Source: Psilocybe azurescens
Lineage: Eukaryota; Basidiomycota; Agaricomycetes; Agaricales; Agrocybaceae
Length of the DNA stretch: 32,899 nucleotides
Reading direction: 5' to 3'
NCBI GenBank assembly: GCA_023853785.1
Contig: JAJIRX010000914.1
Location: 1 to 32,899 of the forward strand
Positions within the stretch are counted from its first letter, which is position 1, and each line of letters begins with the position of its first letter. The translations under genes were made by a program, and so were the position numbers. Below the pieces are notes generated by a model. It saw only the letters and a list, made by a program, of their open reading frames with translations. It was not told where the DNA came from and ran no database searches. Positions 31,649-32,899 of the stretch are shown one piece after another.

Positions 31649-32899
31649 AAGGCGCCGCGGCAATACCTGGTAACAACAACATGATGTTGCTGAGTTTGAA
31701 TCTTGCCATTGTTAAGATTGAAGCCGTGCGGCCTGTCATAATTTAACTGAGCAAAACTTAACTCGAAACATAGCTTGACTTCTCCTCTACCGCTGAACAA
31801 ATTTTAATCGTTAAGTTTCATAGCAAGTACCGGGCCGTGGCCAGTTATACGGTACCATACTTTGAGTCACCGACTGACCCGATACGCTTAGGCCTTTCAA
31901 TAGAAGGACTGAAGGGGATTCATTATATGGTAGTAATTAAGACAGAGTAGTATTAGAGGCGGTTCGACATAATTCAGAACGTTGAGTCTACAATGTTTAT
32001 AAAGTCCCTGACGACATGTATTTCAGCCTACCTACGAGTATTAGGAAAAATACATCGCAATAGGTCATCACAAGCCGGCGTTAACCCATGATCGAAAATG
32101 TTGGAAGATAACCTGGACGATTTTTCTTTATTCACGGGGGGACGAAAGAGCAGTAATAATCGATTGGTAAATCAGATAATATTCGCACCTATTGACACCA
32201 TAAGAGAGTGAGTTCCCGGCTTCACTTAGAGAATCTAGTCTTCCGTTTCTCCAGCAGGACGCCAATACCGGTTTCACGCTCTAATATTTTCGATATTGCA
32301 CCACCTACAGAATCAGACCGAAACAGATGAAAGGAGGCAGTAGTGAGCAAAAGTAGAGCTGCAAAGTCCTACGTCATGAAGTTAATATTAACAGGACAGA
32401 TTGTAGCGTCTAAAGAGAACATACCTCAGGATGTTAGCAATCTTAGATGATGTTTCTTTTAAGAGTCAAGCGAATGATAGCTTAGTCGAAGAACAATTAA
32501 GATGAGCAATGAAGGGAGCTACTCTGGTGAGTGAATACGCACCTTGAAGAAGAAGTCAATTTAATAGGCAAGAAGAATGGCTTGAATCACTGAGTCCCTT
32601 CCAACTGAAGCAGGCCTTGTCTCGCGCCAAACGTTAGGACGATCATTTAGTTTAATGTCGCAATGGGGAGGGGTTGCCGATGCTTTCGACTTTGATTTCT
32701 ATATAAGGGATAATTCTACACGACCAATGTATGACACCACCTGCGGACGTCAGTTAACAAAATCCGCTGAAAAGATTGAAACATCTCACCGGTATATTCC
32801 AAGGGCATAACACTGGACATTGGAAGCCAACATGCTACATTGTAAGTCATGCCATAAGTGCTATGTATCAGCCAACTGGACCGTAAGAGGGCCTGTTGC
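31649..32899. other. Gene-poor right end
   Basis: About 1.25 kb of AT-rich sequence. The only longer frame, near 31507-31800 on the minus strand, has no domain and overlaps the hsp20 promoter. I see no supported gene. Confidence 0.4.

Noticed and set aside
31507..31800. Minus-strand frame upstream of hsp20
   Set aside because: It covers the heat-shock element and promoter region and shows no recognisable domain.

Overview
The window looks like a nuclear segment of a basidiomycete fungus, most likely an Agaricomycete. The genes are cut by many short introns (about 45-65 bp, GT...AG), and the families are typical of mushrooms: DUF6533-type seven-helix proteins, an Hsp20, a fungal-type glutathione S-transferase (GST), an ATG1 kinase piece, and large proteins with a caspase-like (peptidase C14) domain. 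No rRNA, tRNA or CRISPR was recognised. || The core is a cluster of four related large genes, P1 (2397-6547, minus), P2 (10957-14351, plus), P3 (16540-20718, plus) and P4 (27293-30433, plus). P1, P3 and P4 encode a DUF2235 alpha/beta-hydrolase (a T6SS Tle1-phospholipase-like fold with a GFSRG nucleophile elbow and an HSDIGGG motif), a linker, then a caspase-like domain. P1, P2 and P3 continue into a long C-terminal region ending in an (L)RLRGGGA motif and a conserved WNTIVV tail. P2 lacks the hydrolase; its caspase-like part is joined, through an intron, to an unrelated mushroom-specific N-terminal domain. No copy keeps both caspase catalytic residues (His/Cys: P1 H/S, P2 H/N, P3 N/C, P4 C/P), while the hydrolase serine is kept in all three copies that have that domain. 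|| Around these genes lie five decayed copies of one GST gene (A 126-1020, B 8576-9372, C 10149-10646, D 15240-16033, E 21600-23163). GST C, D and E share an upstream repeat. The layout therefore suggests repeated segmental duplication of a [GST + hydrolase/caspase] unit, with P1 inverted. GST E is split by a clean 763-bp inverted-repeat DNA transposon with an 8-bp target duplication. || Other content: an ATG1 kinase fragment (7040-7460, minus), a DUF6533 membrane protein (23485-25202, minus), and a small heat-shock protein with a perfect heat-shock element upstream (30795-31377, minus; element at 31636-31648). || Caveat: nearly every gene, including unrelated ones, carries apparent single-base indels, many of them in A, G or C runs. 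They may be uncorrected sequencing errors or real decay; the sequence alone cannot decide. Exon models are hand-built from splice signals and comparison among the copies.
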